From: Planctomycetota bacterium
Lineage (GTDB): Bacteria; Planctomycetota; JAPUJT01
Assembly (NCBI GenBank): GCA_027296055.1
Contig: JAPUJT010000023.1
Location: forward strand, 1-64,000
Length of the DNA stretch: 64,000 bases
Direction of reading: 5' to 3'
Positions 1 through 9,600 of the stretch are shown piece by piece. How positions within the stretch are numbered: position 1 is the first letter of the stretch; every line of letters starts with the position of its first letter. Made by a program: the position numbers and the translations under genes. The notes beneath the pieces are model-generated. The model saw only the letters and a program-made list of their open reading frames with translations, searched no databases and was not told the origin of the DNA.

Positions 1-600
1 TCAAGGTTTCGGACTTCGTCCCTAGCTCGTCGACCTTCGATTGAAGAGATTCGGCCTTCGCGCTCGCTGCCGTCCGGGCCTCCTCGAGCTCCTTCTCCAG
101 TCCTTCGCCCTTCCGCTGGAGAGACGTCCTCTCCTCGCCCGACTTCTCGAGCTCCTGGAGAAGACGATCCTTCGCCGTGACAAGATCGTCACGCTCTCGA
201 GTCAAGGTTTCGGACTTCGTCCCTAGCTCGTCGACCTTCGATTGAAGAGATTCGGCCTTCGCGCTCGCTGCCGTCCGGGCCTCCTCGAGCTCCTTCTCCA
301 GTCCTTCGCCCTTCCGCTGGAGAGTCGTCCTCTCCTCACTCGATTTCTCGAGATCCTGGAGGAGACGATCCTTCGCCGTTCCAAGCTCCTCGCGCTCTCG
401 AGCCAGGGTCTCGGACTTTTTCTCGAGCTCGTCGACCCTCGACTGGAGAGACTCCGCCTTCGCCGCCGCCGAGGAGCGAGCCTCGGTCAGCTCCTTGTCG
501 AGCCCATCGCTCTTCCGCTCGAGGGACGTCCTCTCCTCGCTCGATTTTTCGAGATCCTGGAGCACGCGCTCCCTCGTCTCGACGAGTTGGTCCCGCTCGC
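1..600 (-). repeat. Tandem 201-bp (67-codon) coding repeat; two near-identical units plus a diverged third, extending beyond the window edge
   Basis: tcaaggtttcggacttcgtccctagctcgtcgaccttcgattgaagagattcggcc at 1 recurs at 202; a diverged copy starts around 403. Confidence 0.9.
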
Positions 601-2053
601 GGGCGCCTTCATCGAGCTGGCGGCGGAACGCTTCGACCTCGGCCGAACGGGATTTCGCCTCGCGGTCGGCCTGCTTGCGCGCCTCGGTAAGCTCGTCCCG
701 TAGGGCCTTCCGCTCCTTCAGGATGGCGGCGCTCTCGTCTCCTGCCTCTTTCCACTCGCGAAGGATTTCCCCCTTTTCCCTCTGGAGTCTCTCGAATTGC
801 TCGGAGAGACGGACGGCCCGAAGAGTCTGTGATTCGGCCTTGGCCTCGAGTGTCTTGATCTCCTTCCTGGTCCCCTTCTCCTGCAGGGCGAACCCCTTTC
901 GGGCCTCCTTCTCGCTCGCCTTCAGCCGGGATAGCTCCCCCTTGAGGGATTGCGCGTCACCCTCGGCCCGGGAGAACTCCGCCTCGCTGGACCGGAGCAC
1001 CTTCTGCAACCGGTTCAGCTCGGCCTTCGCAGCTCTCTGCTCCTTGCGGGTCGACGCTGCCTGGTTGGCGGCGTTCGATTGGGCCGCCTGGCATTCCGTC
1101 TCCGCCGACTTCAGCTCCGCCTGGAGAGCGGCAAGCCGCGCAGTGAGTCGGTCTCGCTCCTCCTGGACAGCGGTGATTTGCTTGCGGCCGCCTTCCAGTT
1201 CCTCGTTGAGCGCCGTCTGCTGGGCGGCGAACGACTCCGCCGCCGATCTCGCCTTGCTCTTCTCGATGTCGGTGGAGGCATCCAGTTCGGTCAATCGCTC
1301 GTTCAGGTCATCCCGATCCTGCCTTATCGACTCGATCTCATCGCGCGCTCGGATGCTCTCCTGGAGAGCGACATCGGCCTTCTGGCTTGCCTCCTGTCGC
1401 AGCTCTTCGATTCTTTGATCGAACCCGGCCTTCTCCCTTTCGAGGTCCTCGAGCCCCTTCTGTGCAGCCTGCAGGTCCTCGTGATGCGACTCCTCGGCGG
1501 CCCTCTTCTCCTCCAGAAGGAGTTCGAGGCCCTCATTCCTCTCCCGCGCTTCACGCCGGACCCGCTCGTGCGCATCCTGAATCCCCTCCACCCTTCCCAG
1601 GGCGTCTTCCGTCTCCTTCGCCAGGGTCAGGAGGGCCTCGCGATACTCGTCGTGCTTCTGACCCCTCTCGTCTTCGATCTGTCGCTTGCGGGGCTGGACG
1701 ACCTCATCGCCGCCCTCCCCCGGGGCTCGCTCCAGCTCGCCGACTCTCTCGCGCAGGGATTCGATCTTCTGCTCGTGCCCCGCCTTTTCGCGCGCGGCCC
1801 GGTCTCTCTCGGCGTGCATCTCGATCTCGAGGTCTGCGGCCTCATCCGCGAACACGCGCTTGAGGCTCTCCGTCTCCTCCTCCAGGGTCGATGCTCGCGA
1901 GCGCACTGTCTCCAGCTCCCGCTGGAGCTCTCCGACCTCTTTCTCCCTTTCTGCCTTCAGCTGCTCCAACTCACTTCGGAGCTTGGCAGCTTCCGCAAGG
2001 AGCGAGTGAGATTCGGTCTTGGTTTTTCCGACGGTGTCTCCCATCGTGCTCAT
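1..2053 (-). CDS. Large coiled-coil protein, partial (C-terminus runs off the left edge); not listed in the ORF track
   Basis: The - strand is open from ATG at 2053 (or 2044, preceded by AAGGA) to base 1: MSTMGDTVGKTKTESHSLLAEAAKLRSELEQLKAEREKEVGELQRELETV... continuous E/K/R/L/A heptad-like sequence with no stop. Confidence 0.85.
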   Translation of the reverse strand, partial: MSTMGDTVGKTKTESHSLLAEAAKLRSELEQLKAEREKEVGELQRELETVRSRASTLEEETESLKRVFADEAADLEIEMHAERDRAAREKAGHEQKIESLRERVGELERAPGEGGDEVVQPRKRQIEDERGQKHDEYREALLTLAKETEDALGRVEGIQDAHERVRREARERNEGLELLLEEKRAAEESHHEDLQAAQKGLEDLEREKAGFDQRIEELRQEASQKADVALQESIRARDEIESIRQDRDDLNERLTELDASTDIEKSKARSAAESFAAQQTALNEELEGGRKQITAVQEERDRLTARLAALQAELKSAETECQAAQSNAANQAASTRKEQRAAKAELNRLQKVLRSSEAEFSRAEGDAQSLKGELSRLKASEKEARKGFALQEKGTRKEIKTLEAKAESQTLRAVRLSEQFERLQREKGEILREWKEAGDESAAILKERKALRDELTEARKQADREAKSRSAEVEAFRRQLDEGARERDQLVETRERVLQDLEKSSEERTSLERKSDGLDKELTEARSSAAAKAESLQSRVDELEKKSETLAREREELGTAKDRLLQDLEKSSEERTTLQRKGEGLEKELEEARTAASAKAESLQSKVDELGTKSETLTRERDDLVTAKDRLLQELEKSGEERTSLQRKGEGLEKELEEARTAASAKAESLQSKVDELGTKSETL

Positions 2054-2062
2054 CCTTGGAAG

Positions 2063-5000
2063 CTAGCTAGCCTTCCCCCCCTTCTTGGGGGCGGAAATCG
2101 GTTTCGTGATCTTCATCGTTTCGGACCTCATCAGGTCGACGTAGATCGCCCTCGCCGGTTTCTTCCCGTGCGGATCCATGATGATCTCTATGATCGGTTT
2201 CTTGACCGCATCGGGGTTCGTGGCGACCACCCGCGCTATTTCTCCGCTTGCCATCTGGAGATAGGAGCCCAGGGGGTAATAGCCCATGTGCCGGAGGAAG
2301 CCCCGGACGAGATCCGCGTCGAATCGCGCCGATTCCCGCTGCACGACCCCCTCCATCGCCAGGCCGGGATTCCCCTCGGAGAGCTCCTCCAGGGAGAGAT
2401 CCGGGGGGAGATCGATCGCCTGGATCATCGCCACGTCTTTTACCACGGCGCACATCGAATCGGAGGGAAGCGTCTCCTCCTTGTAGACCCGCGGAGCCGA
2501 TATCGCCTCGAAGCTGTCGACGAGGCAGAGGATCTTGGCGAGGCGGTGGATGCTCTCGCCTCTCAGCCCTCGAGGGTAGCCGGTCCCATCCAGACTCTCG
2601 TGGTGTTGCCGGATGATCTCGGGGACTCTCGGGTCCATGCCCTCGAGGGAGGCGGCGAGGCGCGCGCTCAGCTCTGTGTGCTCCTTGATCTTGTCGTGTT
2701 CTTCGGCCGTCAGGGATGCGTGCTTCAGCACGATCTCTTCCGGCAGCTCCATCATCCCGGCGTCGTGAAGGAGTCCGGCCAGACCGATCCGCTCGACTTC
2801 CTCATCCGTACAGCCAATCTTCCATGCCAGGAATATCGCCAGCCGGGAGACGTTGCGGCAGTGCTGGCGCAGATACTTCTCCGGCACATCGCTGTAGGTC
2901 AACTCGAGGGCCTCGGCAGGATAGTCCTTCACTTGCTCGACGGACTGCCGTACCGACTGGATGAGAATCTCCGTGGTGACCTCGGGCGGTTTTTCGTCCT
3001 CGTTGAAGAGGAAACTCAGGACTTCCGATGCCTTCCCCGTCTCGTAGGGTCCCTTCGGGCTCTTCCAGGGCAATCCGCCCATCGCGCTGGTCTTCGGCGT
3101 GACCATGGTGACATCGTTTTCGGTCACATCCTCGCTGTCGGCGCCGGCGTCTTTCGCCTCCTCCGCGAGCTGTCTCTCCCGATGAAAGTCGTCGGCGAAT
3201 CTTCGGTTCTCGTCCTCGAGACTACGGAGCCGAGCCCGGCCCTCCTCCGCCGAGCGAAGGGCGACTTCGAGCTCCTCCTTCGCCTTCTGCTCGCTCTGTC
3301 TCGCCTCGCTCGCGCGGTGCACGAGGGATTCCCTCTCCCCGGCGAGCGATGACTTTTCATGTTCCAGGTTGGAGACGGTCTTCTCCAGATCCGCCATGTG
3401 CTTCAGATCTTCCTGGATGACTCGGATCTGGTCTCCGAAATCCCCCTCGGCTCGGTCGGGATCCGAGACCACTTCTTTGAGCTGCTCCATCCCCTTGCGG
3501 AACTCGTCCACTTCCTTCTTCGCCACGTCGCAGGCCTCCTGGAGATCGGCGGTCTCCTCCTTGGCGCGCAGGACCTTCTCCTGCAGGGCGACCTTGACGA
3601 TGCGCATCGTCTCACGCTGTTGTTCCCCCTCTTCGTACTCGCGCACGCGGACTCGCAGGAGCTCCTCCATGTCGATCTTCGCCTGGCGGGCCTTCTCTCG
3701 ATCCGTGATCGCCTCCTCGCGATCGCGCTCCGCTTTCTCCAGCCTCTTCTGCAGCTCCCCGGCCTCTTCGAGGTTCTGTCCCGTCCTACCCCGAAGGCGG
3801 GCGACCTCGGCGGCGGTTTCATCTCGCTCGGCACTCAGCTGAGCAATTTGATCCCTCGCGCCGGAGATCTCGGCCTTGAGCCCCTGAGCGACGGCGCGAG
3901 CCGTGGTCTCGGCTTCATCCAGGGCCTTTTGCAGGGTCGTGTTCTCGCCTCTCAGCGTGGTCGCCTCCTCGCGATCACGCTCCGCCGTCTCGAGCTTCTT
4001 CTGGAGCTCTGCGTGGGCCTTCGTCAGCTCCTGGAGCTCCTGTCCCGACTTACCCCGAAGGAGAGCGACCTCGGCGGCGATCTCATCTCGCTCGGTGCTG
4101 AGCTGAGCGAATCGATCCTTCGCCTCGGAGATCTCGGCCTTCATCCCCTGCGTGGCGGTGTGAGCCGCGGTCTCGGCTTGGTCGAGGGCCTTGCGCAGGG
4201 CCGTCCGCTCGCCTCTCAGCGTGGCCGCCTCCTGACGGTTCCTCTCGTACTCCTCTCGCTGGACGGTCGAGGCTTTCGCCTCGTCGGACCCTTTCACCTG
4301 GAGCTCACGCTGCTTCTCGATCTGCTCCTTGAGCTCGCCAGCCTCTCGCCGAAGCACCTCCTTGTCCTTCTGAAGCTGCTCGAAGGCCTCGGACTTCCGC
4401 TCGTTCGCTGCGACGAGGTCGGAACGGGTAGACTCCAACTCCTCCTCGAGGAGCCGAGCCTCGGACTCCGCCTCGCTGAGCTTCGTCTCCAGCTCGGTTT
4501 GCCTCTTCGTGCGGACGGCCGTCTCTTCCTTCTGTGAGCTCGCTCGCGTCTGGCCCTGTGCCTCGAGCGACTCCACGTGGGAAGTCAGCCGAGCCTTCTC
4601 TTTCCGGAGGGATGAAATCTCTCCCTGAGATCGTTCGATCTCCGCGTCCCAGCCGCTCTGCAGCCCGCGGAGAGCGTCTTGCTCCTCGTCGATCGCCTTG
4701 ATCCCCCTGCGGAGCGACGCTCCGAGATCCGTGACCTGACCCTTGAGTTGCTGCTTCTCTACGAGGATTCGCTGGCTCTCCTTCCTGGCCGCCTCCAGAT
4801 CATTGCGCATTCCATCAATCGTCGCGTCCCTCTGGGCCGCGACGGCATCCGACTCCTCCCGGGCCTTCCCGAGATCGGCTCGCAGCTCCTTTACCCTGGA
4901 ATCCGAATCATCGCCCCGACGCTCCAGCTCCGCTTGCCGATCCTTGGCCTGTGCTTCCGCGGCAGCCAGCTTGCGCTCGAGCCCGGCGCTGGTCTTCTCC

Positions 5001-6313
5001 CATTCGTTGCGGGCCTCGGCGATCTTCTCTTCCTGCTCTTTTGCCGCGGCCTGCCGGACTTCGGCGATCTTCTCTTCCTGCTCTTTTGCCGCGGCCTTCC
5101 GGACCTCGGCAATCTTCTCTTCCTGCTCTTTCGCCGCGGCCTGCCGGACCTCGGTGATCTTCTCTTCCTGCTCCTTCGCCGCGGCCTTCCGGACCTCGGT
5201 GATCTCCTTCTCCCGCGCCTCCTTTTCCTCCGTGAGGATCCGGACCGTCACGCGGACGGCCTCGAGCTCCTTGATGAGCGCGTCCGAGGCCTCTCGCAGG
5301 GAACGTTGCTCCTCTTCGAGGGCGCTCGTGTCTCGCTCCGTCTTCGCCCGGAGGCCCGTAGCGTCATCCTGGAGCGTTGCCTTTTCGCTCCGAAGCTGCT
5401 CCAGCTCCTTCACGCGAGCCGACTTGTCCCTGGTCGCCTCATCCCGATTGGAATCCAGATTCTTACGGAGTAGCTCGATGCTCGCGCTGGACTCGCCCAG
5501 CCGGGTCTCCAGATCCTTGACGCGTTTATCCGATTCCGTCCTCAGGGACTCGAGCGCCCGCTCGGCGGAGACCTTCTCCTTATCGAGCGATGCGTTACGC
5601 GCTCGCCCTTCGTCCAGCTCCAGCTTGAACTGCTCGACCTCCGCGCCGGTCTCGACCCGCAGGAGCTCGATGTTCTCCTCCGCGGCAATCTTCTCCCGGC
5701 GCGTCCCGTCGATGGCGGCTCGGAGCGTATCGAATTCACCGCGGAGCTCGGCTTCGAGCTCCGCTCCTTTCGACTTCGCCTCCTTCAGGTCGTCGTTCAG
5801 AGCTTCCCTGGATCTTCGAGTCTCCTCATGAGATCGGCGCGATGCCTCTAGCTCATTCCTCAGGGCATCCAGCTCGTCTGTCGTGCGTTTCCGGAGCCCC
5901 GCGATCTCCGCCTCGACCGCGTCGCGCGATGCTCGGCCCAGCTTCTCCGCATTGCGCGCGGCGTCCAGTTCCGCGTGGAGGGCTCCCAGCTCTGCCGAAG
6001 TCGCCACGGACCCGCCCGCGGAACCTCCCACGACATCCTCGTGGCCATCGGCGAGAGACACGGCGCGGAGGCGCTCCGTGTCCGTTTGAAGCTCCTCTCT
6101 CTCCCGTCGGAGGCGGCCCACCTCTTCGACGGTCGAGGATCTCTCATCCTCGAGGGACTTCAGCTTTTCCTTGAGGTTGGATATTTCTCGGGAGAGGACA
6201 CCGCGCACCTTGTCCATCTCGACGGGCGAGCCGTCCTGCTTCTCTGCCTTCTCCCGCAGAGACCTGATCTTCTGGAGGAGATCGCCGCGTTTCTCCTCGG
6301 AGGGATTTGCCAT
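2063..6313 (-). CDS. Giant coiled-coil protein with C-terminal HD-GYP-like domain
   Basis: ORF 2063..6547; ATG at 6313 (MANPSEEKRGDLLQKIRSLREKAEK). Very long coiled coil, then LLHDAGMMELPEEI...IRQHHESLDGTGYPRGLRGESIHRLAKILCLVDSFEA. Confidence 0.85.
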   Translation of the reverse strand: MANPSEEKRGDLLQKIRSLREKAEKQDGSPVEMDKVRGVLSREISNLKEKLKSLEDERSSTVEEVGRLRREREELQTDTERLRAVSLADGHEDVVGGSAGGSVATSAELGALHAELDAARNAEKLGRASRDAVEAEIAGLRKRTTDELDALRNELEASRRSHEETRRSREALNDDLKEAKSKGAELEAELRGEFDTLRAAIDGTRREKIAAEENIELLRVETGAEVEQFKLELDEGRARNASLDKEKVSAERALESLRTESDKRVKDLETRLGESSASIELLRKNLDSNRDEATRDKSARVKELEQLRSEKATLQDDATGLRAKTERDTSALEEEQRSLREASDALIKELEAVRVTVRILTEEKEAREKEITEVRKAAAKEQEEKITEVRQAAAKEQEEKIAEVRKAAAKEQEEKIAEVRQAAAKEQEEKIAEARNEWEKTSAGLERKLAAAEAQAKDRQAELERRGDDSDSRVKELRADLGKAREESDAVAAQRDATIDGMRNDLEAARKESQRILVEKQQLKGQVTDLGASLRRGIKAIDEEQDALRGLQSGWDAEIERSQGEISSLRKEKARLTSHVESLEAQGQTRASSQKEETAVRTKRQTELETKLSEAESEARLLEEELESTRSDLVAANERKSEAFEQLQKDKEVLRREAGELKEQIEKQRELQVKGSDEAKASTVQREEYERNRQEAATLRGERTALRKALDQAETAAHTATQGMKAEISEAKDRFAQLSTERDEIAAEVALLRGKSGQELQELTKAHAELQKKLETAERDREEATTLRGENTTLQKALDEAETTARAVAQGLKAEISGARDQIAQLSAERDETAAEVARLRGRTGQNLEEAGELQKRLEKAERDREEAITDREKARQAKIDMEELLRVRVREYEEGEQQRETMRIVKVALQEKVLRAKEETADLQEACDVAKKEVDEFRKGMEQLKEVVSDPDRAEGDFGDQIRVIQEDLKHMADLEKTVSNLEHEKSSLAGERESLVHRASEARQSEQKAKEELEVALRSAEEGRARLRSLEDENRRFADDFHRERQLAEEAKDAGADSEDVTENDVTMVTPKTSAMGGLPWKSPKGPYETGKASEVLSFLFNEDEKPPEVTTEILIQSVRQSVEQVKDYPAEALELTYSDVPEKYLRQHCRNVSRLAIFLAWKIGCTDEEVERIGLAGLLHDAGMMELPEEIVLKHASLTAEEHDKIKEHTELSARLAASLEGMDPRVPEIIRQHHESLDGTGYPRGLRGESIHRLAKILCLVDSFEAISAPRVYKEETLPSDSMCAVVKDVAMIQAIDLPPDLSLEELSEGNPGLAMEGVVQRESARFDADLVRGFLRHMGYYPLGSYLQMASGEIARVVATNPDAVKKPIIEIIMDPHGKKPARAIYVDLMRSETMKITKPISAPKKGGKAS
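5016..5195 (-). repeat. Four tandem 45-bp (15-codon) repeats encoding (EKI[TA]EVR[KQ]AAAKEQE)n
   Basis: Unit tcggcgatcttctcttcctgctcttttgccgcggcctgccggact repeated at 5016, 5061, 5106 and 5151. Confidence 0.9.
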
Positions 6314-6620
6314 GGATCCTATGGGCCAGGAAACGGTGTATCCCGGCGTAACCCCACTCCCCTTCCCCACCTCGAAAGTATACTCCAAACCAACCATCCA
6401 TGCCGGTCGGAACAAACACAACAATCCGATCGTCGTGCTTAAGCCATTGATGTGTTGGGGTTTAGAGTGTTTCTTGAGGTCGTGGAGCCCCCGGCCGTGT
6501 CGGCGGACGGACCATCCGCTCGGATGCGCGTCCGGGAGATGAGGCATCCATATGATGTAGGGAGGGGGAGAGCGTGGCCTGCAGGTCCTCTCGCCGCTCG
6601 AGACTCAGATCGCGCCCCGT

Positions 6621-9600
6621 CTAGCCTGGATCCATCCTTCGATTCATTCGAGGACCAGGTTGGTCGTGGTCTTGGTCACCCCTCCGATCCCTCGTAGCTG
6701 TCCGACGATCATGTTGAGGATTTCCTCGACAGAGTCCCCTTCCACGACAGCGATGATGTCCTGGTCTCCTGTCGTGAGATCGGCGCTCAGGATCTTGGGA
6801 CTCTCTCGAAGCTGGTTCTTGACGTTCTCCTCCTTGCCTGACTCCGTCCAGAACATCACATAAGCCTTCGCCATGCCTCCCTCCTTCCCTGGTCCACGTC
6901 TCCCGGCGCGAGGAGGGGACGATCCCCATCCTTCCGCGTCCGGTTCTTGGCTCTCTCGTCCGAGGAGATGCATCCTCTTCTGTCTCGCGCAGGCGCTCCT
7001 CGTTGTACTTCCGGATCTCCTCCAGTTCCATCAGGACCGTTCGAATCTTTCCCCGCGTCCACTTGTCGAGCCCATCCAGCTCAGCTCCTGCCCTGGCCGC
7101 CTCGTTCAGGAACTCGAGCACCTCGGGGGATTCGACGTACTGCCGGCAGTAGGGCTCGACGGCGAGCAGGAATCGGACGAGTTGCTCGCGACGCCAGCCC
7201 CCCGTCTGGTAGACGAGGAGTTCCTTCAGGGCCTTCAACGCTTCCAGCGATTGATCGCGGTTCTTGAACCGCATCCACCGGGCATACTCGTGGAGGAGGA
7301 AAGTCTGACCCAGCCGCTTCTTGGCCTCATCCAATGCCACGGACCGTATGCCCGAATTGGGGGAGCGCAGGGCGAGGATGATCTCGAAGTTGGTGTAGCT
7401 CTCGACGTCGGTCCCGATCGGGCGGTCCTTGATCTGGATCGTGACCTCCTGCTGATCCACCCGCTCCGCATCCCCGACGAACAGCTGAATCCCCTTGTAG
7501 GTGTCCGCCTGCAGGAGACCCGGTCTCCACAGGAACACCCCCGTCTCCGGATCGAGCGTCGCCCCATCCGGGAGGTTCGGACTCCAGTACGTGAGGTGAT
7601 CCCCGTCGATGTCGATCGCCTCCACCTGGAAGGTCAACTCCTCCCCTTCGACCCCGACGGGAGGGAGGAGATACTTCAGCACCGGCCCGGAGTTCCGGGC
7701 GCCTCCCCGGACCTGCAAGTCCGTGAACCTCGAGACGGAGAGCGCGCCGTCATCGATGACGAACTCGATGCGGAAGAGCCCTTTCTGGTAACGATCGGGT
7801 ATCCAGCGGAAGAGACCCGATTCCGGATCGAACGTCGCCCCGCGGGGAAGACGGCGCGCCTCGAAGCGAAAGGGGCCTTCCGCCGGGACGTTCCTCTTCT
7901 TCACCTGGAAGGCGATCGCCCGGCGGTACTTCCCGCGCACCTTCGCTGGAGCGGCGATCTCGGGTTCCGGATAGGGAGAGACGACGATCGACCAGACGCG
8001 GGTCGACGAGAGGTTTCCGTGATCGCGCCGGATTCTATCGTTCTTGAAATCCACGTTGACGATCACCTCGTGTCGCCCCGGGGCGAGCGAGTCCGGCTCG
8101 ATATCCAGGTAGTTGCGGCTGAACTTCTTGTCGCTCACATCTTTATTGGTCCGCACGCCGTCCACGTACCAGTTGTTGGTGAATTTCCCGTACGGCTTTT
8201 CGTCCTCGTGCTTGGTGATCGTGATCCCCTCGATCTCGAGCCTCAACTTCTGGTCGGCCCAGATGATCACCTCACGCTTTGCCGGCCATGCCCCCTCGAG
8301 CGGTTCGAGCTGATCGTAGAATCTCCGCTCCATCTGCTCCTGGCAGACGGCGCAGTACTTCGGGGTGCCGCTCGATCGCATCCGGCACTCGCGACTCGGC
8401 CGGTAATAGTCCTTGTCGTGGTAGTAAGCCCCCTCGAAGCAACCCACCGGGCTCCCCTCCGCTGGAGGGAAGTTCCAGTAGTGCCACTTGACCTTCTTCG
8501 GGTTCGACTCGCGCGTGGTGTTTATATGGCCCGCCTCGGCGTTGGGGCCGTAGTTTCGTCCCGGGGCGATCCCTGCGTCAACGTACTCATCGTCCAGCCC
8601 GCCGTAGGCGTGGCCCAGCTCGTGGATCACGACGTCGCCCACGCTGCCAGAGTTGTTCAGTGTGATCACGCCCCCCCCTCCGGTGGCCCGTCCCCCTGCG
8701 ACGTTGGCCACCACGATCACGAGATCGCAATCGGGGGCCTTCCGCCCGTACTTCCATGCGGCTGCCACGTCGCAGGTCAGGATGTTGTTCTGGAGGGTGG
8801 CGCCCACCTTCGTCGTCCTCGGTTTGTCGGGAAGCTCGTTGATTCCGCTCTCCTCCTCCACGAGGCGGACCAGGTTGAAGTTGATGTACTTCTCGTAGTT
8901 GCGGAAGGGATCCGCGTTCTGTATCCCCTTGATGACGAGGTCGGCGAGCCTCTTCACGGTGCCCGCCTCCTCCTGGGTGAACCCATCAGAAACGATGCTG
9001 ATGTCGACCCGGCGTGAGATATCTCCGTTCTCCACCATCTTCTCGATGGCGGCGATCCCCTCCTTATCGAGAAGGACCTTGGCTACGGCCGCCGCCTCCT
9101 CCATCGCCTTCTTTCGGATCCTCTTCTTGTTCCGATCCCTTCGGGCGGTCTTCAGCTCCGCCTGGAGCTCGTCGCGCGGCCACCACCTGGACTGGAACAG
9201 GACTTCCCCGAGAGCGAGATGCTCCGCCTCGATCTTCGGTATCCATTCTCCCTGGTAAAGGACGAATCCGCCCTCGGGGACATCGACGCCGCGCCGCCGG
9301 GCGAGCCAGCCGGAGACGCCGGCGGCGTCCCCTTCTGCGACACCGCGGAGGACTTCGTCCCCCCACTCGGGGGCCCCGTGATCGTACGAGAAGGTCGCGA
9401 TCTCGTACGGGTCCGTCCAGCCGGCGCCGGCCCACTCCAGAATCGACGCGAAATCCGCCGCGACGATCCGATGCCAGGGCTTCTTCAAGGTCATCTGTTC
9501 GTTTGCTGCCGAGACACCCGTGCCGTCGGCGGCGGTCACCCGAAGCTTCGACCCGGAAGCGAAATCGACGTTAGGCATCTCTCCACCGCGACCGAGAAGG

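Noticed and set aside
950-3352. 800-aa + strand ORF (and other + ORFs at 41-703, 3359-4537, 4679-5473)
   Set aside because: Antisense shadows of the - strand coiled-coil genes; no recognisable domain, while the - strand gives coherent coiled coil and HD-GYP-like sequence.
8671-8678. C8/G8 runs in M64 (also 56418-56425 and 58981-58988)
   Set aside because: Frames are open with no context suggesting switching; listed only as background for the longer tracts.
6873-9017. 714-aa + strand ORF
   Set aside because: Antisense to the M64 protease, which has a clear catalytic motif; typical high-GC shadow ORF.
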